DNA of 64,000 bases from Phocaeicola dorei (GCF_013009555.1 NZ_CP046176.1:4371501-4435500); one strand, 5' to 3'; counted from the first letter of the stretch, positions 10,501-18,056 are shown. The notes: a model not told the origin generated them from the sequence alone. Numbers and translations are program-made.

Positions 10501-12185
10501 CCGCCCTTTGCATTGAAATAAGTACGGGGGGAGAAAAAGTCAAAACCTTCCCCCTCCACTTTCAGACGGGTGGACAGGGTGTACAAAGAATCGGCTGGCA
10601 TAAACTGGTGCAAGTCAAAATGATTGACAGCCAAGTCTGCCTCATACCTGTCACGCGACAAGTCGTATTTGGCAAACAGACGGGCCGCCCGTTCCATCTT
10701 GAAATCATCCGCCACGGAGATGCTGTCATTATAAACTGTTATAGGAATAGTGTCGGCCACAGCCACCGCGTGCGCTTCAGGCTGCATCAGCAACAGGTCC
10801 GTGCCCATTTTAGGGCCCGCCATCGTAAATTTACCCTCCAAGCGCGTTCCGTATGGAATTTCTATTCCTTCGGCCAACGTGGAGATAAACTTCAAATCTT
10901 TGGTTTCAGCTTGCAGCGTGATATCTCCTCCACGCAGCAAGCTGTCCGTCAGGCTAGTCAGCTCACCTTTGGCGAACAGTTCCAATGCACCGGGAAGTTC
11001 TGCGGTAAGAGTGGTCAGTTTCAGTTTGTTCAAATCCCCGTCAATCCCTGTACGGATGCGCAGGGGTTCGGAAGGATATTTCCGGATAAACTTTTCATCC
11101 ATGCTTCCCATGAATCTCACCACATCCGGTTTTCCGATATCGGCCATCAGGCGTGCGGACACCAAGCCTTCCTTCTTGAAATCCAAGGCATCCCAATCCA
11201 TCGCAGCATTCAGTTCCAGATAAGAATCCCGGGTTTCCAGTTTCAATGAAGGCACACGCAGCACCTTGTCATTGGATACCAGCCGCCCTTCGGTAGAAAC
11301 GATCTCCACCCCCGAACGCTCTTTCAGCACAAACTGACTGATGATGGCTTTCATATTCCTGCCTTCGTAGTACAGGGAGTCCAGCTTCACACCGATATCC
11401 GTCAAGGCAATATGGGACGGATCCAGTCCGGCGGACAAGCTGTCGGCAGATGCGGTGGCACTCGGCCTCCCGCTGTCATAGCGCACGCGCCCGTTCTTTA
11501 TCCGGAAAGTTTGCAGCGAATAGGCCGATTTATGCAAGTCTATCAGCCCGTCGCGCAGTGTGGCATTATCCAGCGAAGCCGCCAATGACAAACTGTCCAA
11601 AGGCATATCCAACGCAAAGGATACATTCTGCAAATCAATATCCTGCAATATTATTTTCCAATAGGTGGTGTCGCTTGCAGCCGTATCGGCCGCAGCGGTG
11701 TCATTCAGGCAGAGAGATAAATCCGTATCTTTCAACAAGACTTTGTTAACGATGGCAGTTTCGGGGTCCAGCGCCACTCCATGACTGGAGATGAACAATT
11801 CCCCCAAAGTACCGTTCAACCTCATGCCATGTATCAAGTCATTAGAATTCACTGTGGCTCCTTGCAGGGATATGCCATCCACTTCCACCTGCTTTTTCAG
11901 CAGTGGCAGCAACTGCACATTCACTTGCAGGCGGCGCACACTGAGCAACGTATCCTTATGCGGGGAAGCGGCATCTACATCGGTCACCACCAAATTCAAC
12001 GGAAAAGACAAAGAGATACGTCCCACGGAGATATTCATACCGGTAGCTTCCGAGGCATATACAGCAGCTTTGTCCACCAGAAAGTTCTGAATGGGTGGCA
12101 AATAAATCAATATACATAAAATGATGAACAGAATGAACGGAGATGCTATCGTCCACAATGTCCAACGAAGCTGTTTTTTCTTCAT
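7527..12185 (-). CDS. tamB: translocation/assembly module protein TamB
   Basis: Very large (about 1552 residues) inner-membrane anchored protein. The start at 12185 (MKKKQLRWTLWTIASPFILFI) gives one N-terminal transmembrane helix; the frame is open to 12212 but the longer version adds a charged segment. The body is a long run of beta-rich repeats typical of AsmA/TamB bridge proteins, and the C-terminal part (about residues 1150-1520, including GGDLSFQYTPQGDMLLTGRY) is the TamB domain. TamB is thought to span the periplasm and pass lipids or barrel precursors towards TamA. It is the first gene of a tamB-tamA operon. Minus-strand TAAATTTG at 12217-12210 is a possible -7 element. Confidence 0.93.
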   Translation of the reverse strand: MKKKQLRWTLWTIASPFILFIILCILIYLPPIQNFLVDKAAVYASEATGMNISVGRISLSFPLNLVVTDVDAASPHKDTLLSVRRLQVNVQLLPLLKKQVEVDGISLQGATVNSNDLIHGMRLNGTLGELFISSHGVALDPETAIVNKVLLKDTDLSLCLNDTAAADTAASDTTYWKIILQDIDLQNVSFALDMPLDSLSLAASLDNATLRDGLIDLHKSAYSLQTFRIKNGRVRYDSGRPSATASADSLSAGLDPSHIALTDIGVKLDSLYYEGRNMKAIISQFVLKERSGVEIVSTEGRLVSNDKVLRVPSLKLETRDSYLELNAAMDWDALDFKKEGLVSARLMADIGKPDVVRFMGSMDEKFIRKYPSEPLRIRTGIDGDLNKLKLTTLTAELPGALELFAKGELTSLTDSLLRGGDITLQAETKDLKFISTLAEGIEIPYGTRLEGKFTMAGPKMGTDLLLMQPEAHAVAVADTIPITVYNDSISVADDFKMERAARLFAKYDLSRDRYEADLAVNHFDLHQFMPADSLYTLSTRLKVEGEGFDFFSPRTYFNAKGGIDRFHYGSYHLTGISLAAGLEKSKVHASLAVKNWTMDIKAHLDGILKPHDVSGNLKMDVAHLDWQALHLMDTRFQTSQHLGVRFSSDLRKRYAVEAEMTNATIVTAKRTSHSKDLFVGFSTSRDSTSAYLRAGDLDLSLEGAGHIESISGRAEMLMKKLTEQWNSKHIEQEELREFLPGLCLRISSGPDNPIANYLSMMGLSYGRLFMDMDSSPTEGLNGEAYLYGLRTDSLVLDTIYLDVQQDMNGINLLSGVVNGPKPGQEAFDVTLEGNIGNNNAQLLVQYLNARKEQGVYMGVTADLRRHGIRMKVFPEHPTLVYRPFTVNRDNYIYLADNGRIHANLNLHDDQGSGLSFYTNREDTIAKQDMTFELSRINLKEFRRILPYMPDIEGWIGAEAHYIDSGPYMMVSSDLRVDEFKYEGSALGNWEFSGVYLPGEEKDHHLDAYIRRDGKEIAHLGGIYLPAAEGTGSLSADMAFEHFPLNVVNPFVPDRMVELNGDIDGTLSMKGDPAKPLLNGELALDSVTFFMPEMSAMFRFDNEPVQVVNSKMMFKDFDIFTKGKTPFTINGEVDFSDLERTAVNLKMHAENYELLNAPRTKRAMVYGKMYVDFNATLRGPVEELVMRGNMNILGKTNVTYVLKDSPLTVNDRLGDMVTFVNFNDTTSVEESSVQQISLGGMDVAMTMHIDQAVQARVDLVPDGSNYMLLEGGGDLSFQYTPQGDMLLTGRYSLMSGEMKYQIPIIPLKTFNIQNGSYVEWTGNIMNPQLNITATERVRASVGEDGKTSRIVGFDVGIALSQSLENLGLAFTLSAPEDASVQDQLNAMSVEERGKLAVTMLVTGMYMAEGNSTGGFNVNNALNSFLQSEISNIAGKALDINVGMETVDDADSGGKRTDYNFQFAKRFWNNRFRIVVGGKVSTGSTVQQDETFIDNVSIEYRLDNSGTRYVKLFHDKNYESVLEGEIIETGVGIVLRKKMSHLGELFIFKSKKKK

Positions 12186-12319
12186 TGAGTGTCTGTACAA
12201 ATATTCCTGCAAATTTAAACAATTTTATCGGCATAATGGTTGAAAGAACGCAGCTTTTATCTTTTGTTTCCCATAATTTATTAAAAAAAGAACTTACGGC
12301 ATACCTGTTGCTACCGGGA

Positions 12320-12384
12320 AAGATTTATAATCTTTCAGGTATAAGATCTATAATCTTACCGCCGCAAGATTTAAATCTTTCAGC
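12320..12384. repeat. three short palindromes at exact 23-bp spacing
   Basis: Units begin at 12320, 12343 and 12366: AAGATTTATAATCTT, AAGATCTATAATCTT and AAGATTTAAATCTT, each self-complementary or nearly so, and two of them followed by TCAG. The phase is near two helical turns, so bound dimers would sit on one DNA face. They lie 135-200 bp upstream of the tamB start. Confidence 0.8.
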
Positions 12385-12452
12385 TCTCCCGTCTGTTCCC
12401 ATAACATGAACAATACAGACACAAAACGGCAGATGCCCAAGAAGACGGAAGC

Positions 12453-12510
12453 TACTTCCAACGCAGACGCGGCAGACGCAGGTCCTTTTTTCTCACACAC
12501 GTGCGTGTAC
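12453..12510. repeat. left arm of long inverted repeat
   Basis: Pairs with 12774-12831. The inner 50 bp (12461-12510) are a perfect reverse complement of 12774-12823; outside that, two mismatches are followed by six further matching bases (TACTTC). The arm carries two copies of GCAGACGC, a T6 run and a partly palindromic CACACACGTGCGTGT segment. Confidence 0.9.
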
Positions 12511-12773
12511 ATTATAATGCGATATAAATCCGGCATCTCTCATCAAAGGCTCCTCCCCCTGAAACGATGTATGCCATACTACCATTTAATGCGAATTTCA
12601 AGACTTATGCAAGCCATGTTATTCAGAAACTTTTTTAATTTCCTTTTTTCCAAGTCTTATCATCCCCTTCCAGTTTTGCCGCCGGTCTTTTTATCTTTTT
12701 TCCTTCGTCTTTTCTCTTTCCGGCGCTTCTCTTCTCCTCACTCTGCCTCGTTTATTTTTCTTCTCTATAATAG

Positions 12774-12831
12774 GTACACGCACGTGTGTGAGAAAAAAGG
12801 ACCTGCGTCTGCCGCGTCTGCGTCTGAAGTA
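12774..12831. repeat. right arm of long inverted repeat
   Basis: Reverse complement of the left arm at 12453-12510 (56 of 58 positions). The arms enclose 263 bp, of which about 12630-12770 is almost all pyrimidine on the plus strand. Total element about 380 bp. No clear target-site duplication outside the arms. Confidence 0.9.
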
Positions 12832-12939
12832 TTTTATATGACTATCAGTAACCTATATGAAACTCACATGAGAACGGGCAACGGATAAGAAAAAGGCAAA
12901 CTGTTTAGAACCACCATATTCCTCATGCTTTCAAATAAC

Positions 12940-12970
12940 TCTTTATCTGTCTGTATATGACAGATAAAGA
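12940..12970. repeat. 12-bp perfect hairpin
   Basis: TCTTTATCTGTC at 12940-12951 and its reverse complement at 12959-12970 with a 7-nt loop. It lies about 200 bp upstream of the CMD-cupin gene. There is no T tract, so an operator or RNA structure is as likely as a terminator. Confidence 0.6.
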
Positions 12971-13098
12971 AAAAGAGCATATTATTTCTATAATAACAGT
13001 AAGGCGACTGCTGCCATGCAAGGTCAAGAGTACAAAAAATATTTTATCTGTTTCGCATATTTGAGCCTTACAGCAAAGCTACTGTGGAATAATACCTG

Positions 13099-13106
13099 TA
13101 CTTTTG
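13099..13106 (+). promoter_or_regulatory. possible -7 promoter element of the 13.2-17.8 kb cassette
   Basis: TACTTTTG matches TAnnTTTG and would place the transcript start about 55 bp before the first ATG of the cassette. No good -33 partner is seen, which could mean that an activator is needed. Confidence 0.4.
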
Positions 13107-13167
13107 TATCGGAAACAGGAAAGCTCTGTCGGTTGTCTTGGAAATGTCGAACTAAAAATCATATCGT

Positions 13168-14001
13168 ATGAAAACAAAAGTAGCATCATTAGCTTTATTA
13201 TTGACTTTAATTTTTCCGATCATGGCAAAATCACAAGTAAAAATCCAACAGACTGCCGGACGCGACGCGCTCGGAGAATTTGCCCCCGAATTTGCACGTT
13301 TGAACGATGATATTCTTTTCGGGGAAGTATGGAGCCGGAACAATCTGCTTTCGCTCCGCGACCGTTCCATCGTAACCGTAGTGGCCCTGATGTCGCAGGG
13401 ACTGACCGATTCCTCGTTCAAGTACCATCTCGAATCGGCGAAGAAGAACGGAGTGACCCGAACCGAGATAGCCGAAATACTCACCCATGCCGCATTCTAC
13501 GCGGGCTGGCCGAAAGCGTGGGCGGCTTTCCGTATGGCAAAAGAGGTTTGGACCGGCGGTAATGCAGACAGCGTGGCGGCAGGTTCGCTCGAAGCCTACG
13601 CGCAAACTATCATTTTCCCCGTGGGGAAACCCAACGATGCCTATGCCAAGTATTTCATCGGTCAAAGTTACACGGCTCCCGTGGTAACGGACGGAGTCCC
13701 CGTGGTAAATGTGACTTTCGAGCCGGGCTGCCGCAACAACTGGCATGTGCACAAGGCAACGAAAGGCGGCGGTCAGACACTCGTATGCGTGGGCGGTCGC
13801 GGCTACTATCAGGAGTGGGGCAAAGAGCCGGTGGAACTACATTCCGGGGATGCAATCAATATTCCGGCAGGCGTGAAACATTGGCACGGGGCTGCTCCCG
13901 ACAGCTGGTTCTCGCATTTAGCCATCGAAGTGCCCGGTGAGAACAACAGTACCGAATGGCTGGAACCTGTCGGTGATGAAGAATATGCCAAATTAAAATG
14001 A
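13168..14001 (+). CDS. secreted carboxymuconolactone decarboxylase-like / cupin fusion protein
   Basis: A 277-residue protein with a signal peptide (MKTKVASLALLLTLIFPIMAKS), a CMD/AhpD-like helical domain at about residues 35-130 (including EILTHAAFYAGWPKAW) and a cupin domain at about 165-260 with metal-ligand-like histidines in NNWHVHKA and the GDAINIPAGVKHWH stretch. The CMD part lacks the redox CxxC of AhpD. Such fusions are usually annotated only by domain; the reaction is not known. It is the first gene of a compact plus-strand cassette. The coding sequence looks richer in G+C than the flanks. The domain call is firm; the role is open. Confidence 0.9.
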   Translation: MKTKVASLALLLTLIFPIMAKSQVKIQQTAGRDALGEFAPEFARLNDDILFGEVWSRNNLLSLRDRSIVTVVALMSQGLTDSSFKYHLESAKKNGVTRTEIAEILTHAAFYAGWPKAWAAFRMAKEVWTGGNADSVAAGSLEAYAQTIIFPVGKPNDAYAKYFIGQSYTAPVVTDGVPVVNVTFEPGCRNNWHVHKATKGGGQTLVCVGGRGYYQEWGKEPVELHSGDAINIPAGVKHWHGAAPDSWFSHLAIEVPGENNSTEWLEPVGDEEYAKLK

Positions 14002-14002
14002 C

Positions 14003-14160
14003 ATGAAACAGATAGTATTGATACTTATGAGCCTACTTACTTTCAGTAATCCGTCGAAAGCACCAAAACAGACTGTGGAACCGGCAGTGTCGTCACGCAC
14101 GATGTGGAGCCGAATACCCTTGTCGCGGGCAATCCCGCCAAACTCATTCGACGAATATAG
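14003..14160 (+). pseudogene. fused remnants: signal-peptide start joined to an acetyltransferase tail
   Basis: The ATG at 14003 gives a normal signal peptide (MKQIVLILMSLLTFSNPSKA), but the frame then degenerates. In a second frame, 14083-14160 encodes GSVVTHDVEPNTLVAGNPAK followed by LIRRI and a stop, which is the typical C-terminus of a hexapeptide-repeat (LbH) acyltransferase. The simplest reading is an internal deletion that joined the start of one secreted-protein gene to the end of an acetyltransferase gene, removing everything between. The short chimeric frame from 14003 to the TGA at 14164-14166 would encode about 54 residues and is unlikely to be functional. Confidence 0.75.
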
Positions 14161-14173
14161 TTTCTGAAACATT

Positions 14174-14605
14174 ATGCTGGAAGATATCATCCGATTACTG
14201 CATGAAGGGAAACATTCTTTAGTCGTTTCCAACGGAGAAGTCAGAACTTTCGACAGACGCGGTGTGGCCGACCTGTATGCCCTGCTGCAGGAAGATTCCG
14301 ATTTCCTGAAAGGAGCTTCCGTTGCGGACAAAGTCGTAGGCAAGGCGGCTGCGGCGCTGATGATTTTGGGAGAGGTCGGAGAGCTCCATGCGGACGTGGT
14401 CAGCCGTCCGGCCCTCGACTTGTTTGCCGATAGCGGGGTACGCGTCAGTTACGGTACGGAAGTCCCGCACATTATCAACCGTACAAAGACGGGATGGTGC
14501 CCGCTGGAAACTTGTTGCCGGTATTGCCTTACTCCACAGGATTGTCTCGTCCGAATTGAAGAGTTTATAACATTACAATCTAAAAGAATGAATTCAGATA
14601 AATGA
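14174..14605 (+). CDS. DUF1893 domain-containing protein
   Basis: Soluble protein of 143 residues without a signal peptide. The N-terminal half (LHEGKHSLVVSNGEVRTFDRRG and following) matches what I know of DUF1893, a small domain of unknown function. The C-terminal part is rich in cysteine (CPLETCCRYCLTPQDC at about residues 113-128), spaced like a metal or iron-sulfur site. Its stop overlaps the start of the following TonB-receptor gene by 4 bp (ATGA), so the two are coupled. The function is unknown; the coupling suggests a cytoplasmic step linked to whatever the receptor imports. Confidence 0.85.
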   Translation: MLEDIIRLLHEGKHSLVVSNGEVRTFDRRGVADLYALLQEDSDFLKGASVADKVVGKAAAALMILGEVGELHADVVSRPALDLFADSGVRVSYGTEVPHIINRTKTGWCPLETCCRYCLTPQDCLVRIEEFITLQSKRMNSDK

Positions 14606-16512
14606 AGAAACAACATTTACTATTTGCAACATTCATATTGGCCGGAAGCCTGACCGTTTCGGGCCAAACACCTGATACGGCAGACAGCTTGTCAGCCCAA
14701 AGAACATTGACTATCGACGAAGTGGTCGTTACCGGAACCCGTCATCAGACGGATATACGCCACTTGTCGCAGACTGTTTCAGTAGTGAACAGGAAAAGAA
14801 TCGAGCAGTCGATGCAGCCTTCCCTGCTCCCTGTGCTCACGGAACAGGTTCCGGGTCTGTTCACTACTTCGCGCGGCGTGATGGGCTACGGGGTCTCCAA
14901 CGGGGCGGCAGGCGGTATTTCGTTACGCGGGTTAAGTGGCGGCAATGCCCGCCTGATGGTGCTTATTGATGGGCATCCACAATATGCCGGCATCTTCGGA
15001 CATCCGATTGCCGATGCCTACCAGACGCTCCTGGCCGACCGGGTGGAGGTACTGCGTGGCCCGGCATCCGTACTCTACGGTTCGAATGCCATGGGTGGCG
15101 TAGTAAATATTGTGACCCGCAAAATGCACGAGGATGGGATTCGCACCCACCTGCACACAGGGTACGGTTCCTACAACACGTTGGAAACCGAACTGACGAA
15201 CCGCATCCGCAAAGGGCATTTTTCGAGCGTCATCAGCGGCTCGTACAACCGCACGGACGGGCATCGTGCCGACATGGGATTCGAGCAGTACGGCGGTTAC
15301 GGCCGGATCGGTTACGAGGTGACGGACCACTGGAATCTGCGTGCCGACGTGAACGTGACCCACTTCAACGCCTCTTATCCCGGCCCGGTATCGGCTCCGC
15401 TGCTGGACGGTGACCAGCACATTACACGGGGCATGACCTCTTTTGCCGTCGAAAATGAATACGGGAAGACTTCCGGTGCGTTGAGTTTCTTCTACAACTG
15501 GGGCGACCATTGGATTAACGACGGCTATACGCCTTCCGCAGGGGAAGGTCCGCAGGATGACCGCTTCAACTCGTATGACGACATGATGGGTATCTCATGG
15601 TATCAGAGCGCCCGGTTCTTCAAGGATAACCGCATCACCGTAGGCTTCGACTGGTTCCGTTACGGTGGCGAGGCATGGAGCGAATATGTGAGCGGAGAAG
15701 ACGCGGGAACACGTAGCGATTTGGTGGATAAGCATGAAAACGAGGTGGCAGGCTATGTGGACTTCCGGCAGGATGTCGGGAAGTGGCTCACGTTCAACGC
15801 AGGATTGCGCGTTGATCATCATTCCCGTGTCGGAACAGAATGGGTGCCGCAGGCTGGATTGGCATTCCACCTGCCTCATACCATCGAACTGAAGGCTTCT
15901 GCCTCCAAAGGTTTCCGTTACCCGATTCTCCGTGAGATGTACATGTTCCCGCCGCAGAATCCCGACTTGACGCCGGAATCTATGTGGAACTACGAGATAG
16001 CCTTCTCGCAAAGACTGTTGGGTGGAAGCCTGTCGTATGGCATCAATCTCTTCTATATCGATGGCAAGAACCTGATTATGACCCTGCCCAATCCGAGCGG
16101 AAGCGGTATGCTGAACCAGAATTCGGGAGAGATAGACAATGCAGGCGTCGAAGCACAGGTCGCTTACCGTTTCAATAAGAGTTGGTCGGTGGATGCCAAT
16201 TACAGCTACCTGCACATGGAGAATCCCGTGATTGCCGCTCCCGAACATAAGCTCTATGCCGGAGCAAACTTCACGCAAGGACGCTGGTCGGTATCGACGG
16301 GCATACAGTACATCGCCGGACTTTACACCTCGACAGATCCGGCTACAACCGAGGATTTTGTCTTATGGAATCTGCGCGGACAATTCCGTGCCACCCCATG
16401 GCTCGACATCTGGGCACGCGGAGAAAACCTGCTGGCACAGCGTTACGAAATCAATGCCGGATACCCGATGCCGAGAGCTACGGTGATGGCAGGTATAAAT
16501 CTGAACTTTTAA
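14602..16512 (+). CDS. TonB-dependent outer-membrane receptor
   Basis: A 636-residue outer-membrane receptor of the siderophore/cobalamin size class, not a SusC-type protein. It has a signal peptide (MKKQHLLFATFILAGSLTVSG), a TonB-box-like segment TIDEVVVTGTR at about residues 37-47, a plug domain at about 55-165 (GISLRGLSGGNARLMVLIDG, VLRGPASVLYGSNAMGGVVN) and a 22-strand barrel ending in phenylalanine (AGINLNF). The ligand is not evident. Neighbours (DUF1893, DUF362) suggest an iron-, metal- or cofactor-related substrate, but this is inference. Confidence 0.93.
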   Translation: MKKQHLLFATFILAGSLTVSGQTPDTADSLSAQRTLTIDEVVVTGTRHQTDIRHLSQTVSVVNRKRIEQSMQPSLLPVLTEQVPGLFTTSRGVMGYGVSNGAAGGISLRGLSGGNARLMVLIDGHPQYAGIFGHPIADAYQTLLADRVEVLRGPASVLYGSNAMGGVVNIVTRKMHEDGIRTHLHTGYGSYNTLETELTNRIRKGHFSSVISGSYNRTDGHRADMGFEQYGGYGRIGYEVTDHWNLRADVNVTHFNASYPGPVSAPLLDGDQHITRGMTSFAVENEYGKTSGALSFFYNWGDHWINDGYTPSAGEGPQDDRFNSYDDMMGISWYQSARFFKDNRITVGFDWFRYGGEAWSEYVSGEDAGTRSDLVDKHENEVAGYVDFRQDVGKWLTFNAGLRVDHHSRVGTEWVPQAGLAFHLPHTIELKASASKGFRYPILREMYMFPPQNPDLTPESMWNYEIAFSQRLLGGSLSYGINLFYIDGKNLIMTLPNPSGSGMLNQNSGEIDNAGVEAQVAYRFNKSWSVDANYSYLHMENPVIAAPEHKLYAGANFTQGRWSVSTGIQYIAGLYTSTDPATTEDFVLWNLRGQFRATPWLDIWARGENLLAQRYEINAGYPMPRATVMAGINLNF

Positions 16513-16531
16513 TTGATAAATTACAGTATAT

Positions 16532-17509
16532 ATGAAAAAGATAATGAGCATGATAATGGCTGCAATGGTATTTTTGACCATAGGAACAGGATATGTACAG
16601 GCACAGGACAAGACATCGGATAGCGCATCTGAACTCCCAAAGGTCTATCTTATCAAGGAAATTACCCCGGAAAATCTTGTGAAGATCTACGAGGCTCTCG
16701 GTCGTAAAGCCGAAGGAAAGGTTGCGGTAAAACTCTCCACCGGCGAACCGGGCGGACATAATTTTCTCCAGCCGACACTCATTGCACCACTTGTACGGAA
16801 AATGAACGGCACAATCGTGGAGTGCAATACGGCCTATGGTGGCGGACGTGCCAATACGGAGGCACACCTCAAGGCTGCTGCCGACCACGGTTTTACGGCG
16901 ATTGCGAAAGTGGACATCATGGATGCCGACGGCGAAGTGTCCCTGCCGGTAAAAGGCGGCAAGCACCTGAAAGAGGATTTCGTGGGCAAGAACTACTTGA
17001 ATTACGATTTTACGGTTGTGCTGTCGCATTTCAAAGGTCATGCGATGGGTGGTTTCGGCGGCGCAATCAAGAATATCTCCATCGGCATCGCCTCGTCGGG
17101 CGGCAAGGCGTGGATTCATTCGGCAGGCACGACCAAGGACGTAAGCAAAGTCTGGGGTAACCTTCCCGAACAGGATAACTTTTTGGAGTCGATGGCCGAG
17201 GCCGCCAAAGCCGTCACGGACCATTGCGGCGATAAGATTCTCTACATCAGTGTGGCCAACAATCTTTCGGTGGACTGCGACTGTGACTCCTCGCCTGAAG
17301 ATCCGAGGATGGGCGACATCGGTATCCTTGCCTCGCTTGACCCGGTAGCGCTTGACCGGGCCTGCACCGATCTGGTACGCTCCTCCGAAGACCACGGTAA
17401 AATTCACCTGATCGAACGTATCGACTCGCGCCACGGGATGCATACACTCGACTATGCCGAACAGCTCGGTATGGGAAGTCAGAAGTACGAACTTGTCGAA
17501 CTGAAATAG
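16532..17509 (+). CDS. secreted DUF362 domain-containing protein
   Basis: A 325-residue protein with a signal peptide (MKKIMSMIMAAMVFLTIGTG, cut near VQA). The body matches DUF362: VAVKLSTGEPGG near residue 65, NTAYGGGRANTEAHL near 98, and DFTVVLSHFKGHAMGGFGGA with KNISIG near 155-180. Usual cytoplasmic DUF362 proteins often carry an extra ferredoxin-like part; here that part is absent, but a C-D-C-D-C-D cluster near residue 252 could bind metal. Starts 19 bp after the TonB-receptor gene. The function of the domain is unknown. Confidence 0.88.
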   Translation: MKKIMSMIMAAMVFLTIGTGYVQAQDKTSDSASELPKVYLIKEITPENLVKIYEALGRKAEGKVAVKLSTGEPGGHNFLQPTLIAPLVRKMNGTIVECNTAYGGGRANTEAHLKAAADHGFTAIAKVDIMDADGEVSLPVKGGKHLKEDFVGKNYLNYDFTVVLSHFKGHAMGGFGGAIKNISIGIASSGGKAWIHSAGTTKDVSKVWGNLPEQDNFLESMAEAAKAVTDHCGDKILYISVANNLSVDCDCDSSPEDPRMGDIGILASLDPVALDRACTDLVRSSEDHGKIHLIERIDSRHGMHTLDYAEQLGMGSQKYELVELK

Positions 17510-17511
17510 AC

Positions 17512-17790
17512 TGTTCGGGATGCTTGCTATGGCTGTACTGCCCCGCCATCTTTCTCAAATCCGTTCTGTTGGCTGTGGTTGCCGGGTATGCGGCTTCGCA
17601 TTTCAGGAAAGCTTCGCCCGGACTGCTCCTTGGGGTCGTCTTGGCCTATCAGCTTGTCGGGATGCTGGGAGAATAGGCAACGAAAGGAGATTTCTGGCTT
17701 GCCGCACAGGATTTCCGGATTGGTATTCCAGGCATGCTGCTTCAGATATTCGGGAGCTGGCTATTCATTAACCGCATCATTCGTAAGTAA
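17512..17790 (+). pseudogene. decayed gene for a small membrane protein, with an in-frame amber codon
   Basis: Directly after the DUF362 stop, one frame reads as a hydrophobic protein: CPAIFLKSVLLAVVAGYAAS, then LLLGVVLAYQLVGMLGE, a TAG at 17674-17676, and in the same frame ATKGDFWLAAQDFRIGIPGM, LLQIFGSWLFINRIIRK and a TAA at 17788-17790. The frame holds across the TAG, so a tryptophan TGG to TAG change is the simplest explanation. No start codon is found for the upstream part. The pattern of short transmembrane segments is reminiscent of S-component-like transporters, but I cannot name the family with confidence. Confidence 0.65.
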
Positions 17791-18056
17791 TACCATTCCT
17801 ATTGATTTTTGAATGAAAATAATAAACAAGGAGAGGAAAAGGTCTTTTCCCGTTCCTTTGCAACCTCAAATCGGCAATGGATAAGTAGCCATTATTCTCT
17901 TAACTCCTGCTGAACAGGTCAAAACCCCTCAATGGATGAATATAGAGTAAACCTGCATATCTCCCTTTATTTCCAACAGTTTGCATTATTCCTGCGAAAT
18001 CCATCCGTATGTGAGCGAGTTTTGTTATATTTGTCCGATAAATAAAAAAACAGCTC
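17791..18056. other. intergenic region before the peptidyl-prolyl isomerase gene
   Basis: AT-rich spacer. Near its end TATATTTG at 18026-18033 fits the -7 consensus for the downstream gene. No other structure stands out. Confidence 0.45.

Larger units (their letters stand above)
12213..13167. other. long non-coding stretch with several repeats
   Basis: About 950 bp between tamB and the CMD-cupin gene with no gene I can support. It contains three palindromes at a 23-bp pitch, a 58-bp inverted repeat pair around a pyrimidine-rich core, a 12-bp hairpin and a promoter-like site for the next gene, each listed separately. Open frames across the inverted repeats give low-complexity peptides and share the same peptide on both strands, which argues that they are not genes. 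Confidence 0.7.

Noticed and set aside
10470..11249. Long open frame on the strand opposite tamB
   Set aside because: It is the shadow of the tamB coding frame; composition and lack of recognisable domains argue against a gene. The same holds for other long antisense frames inside tamB, tamA and the TonB-receptor genes.
12511..12773. Invertible promoter between inverted repeats, as for Bacteroides capsule loci
   Set aside because: No TAnnTTTG box with a -33 partner is present inside on either strand and no recombinase gene is near, so only the repeat itself is reported.
12406..12888. A plus-strand open frame of 160 codons across the inverted-repeat element
   Set aside because: Both arms give the same peptide (CEKKGPASAASA) on opposite strands, the rest is low in complexity, and there is no promoter or family match.
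12999..13071. GTAAGGC and GCCTTAC pair upstream of the TonB-receptor cassette as a possible cobalamin riboswitch
   Set aside because: No B12-box-like sequence or multi-helix core is seen, and the likely transcript start lies downstream of it.
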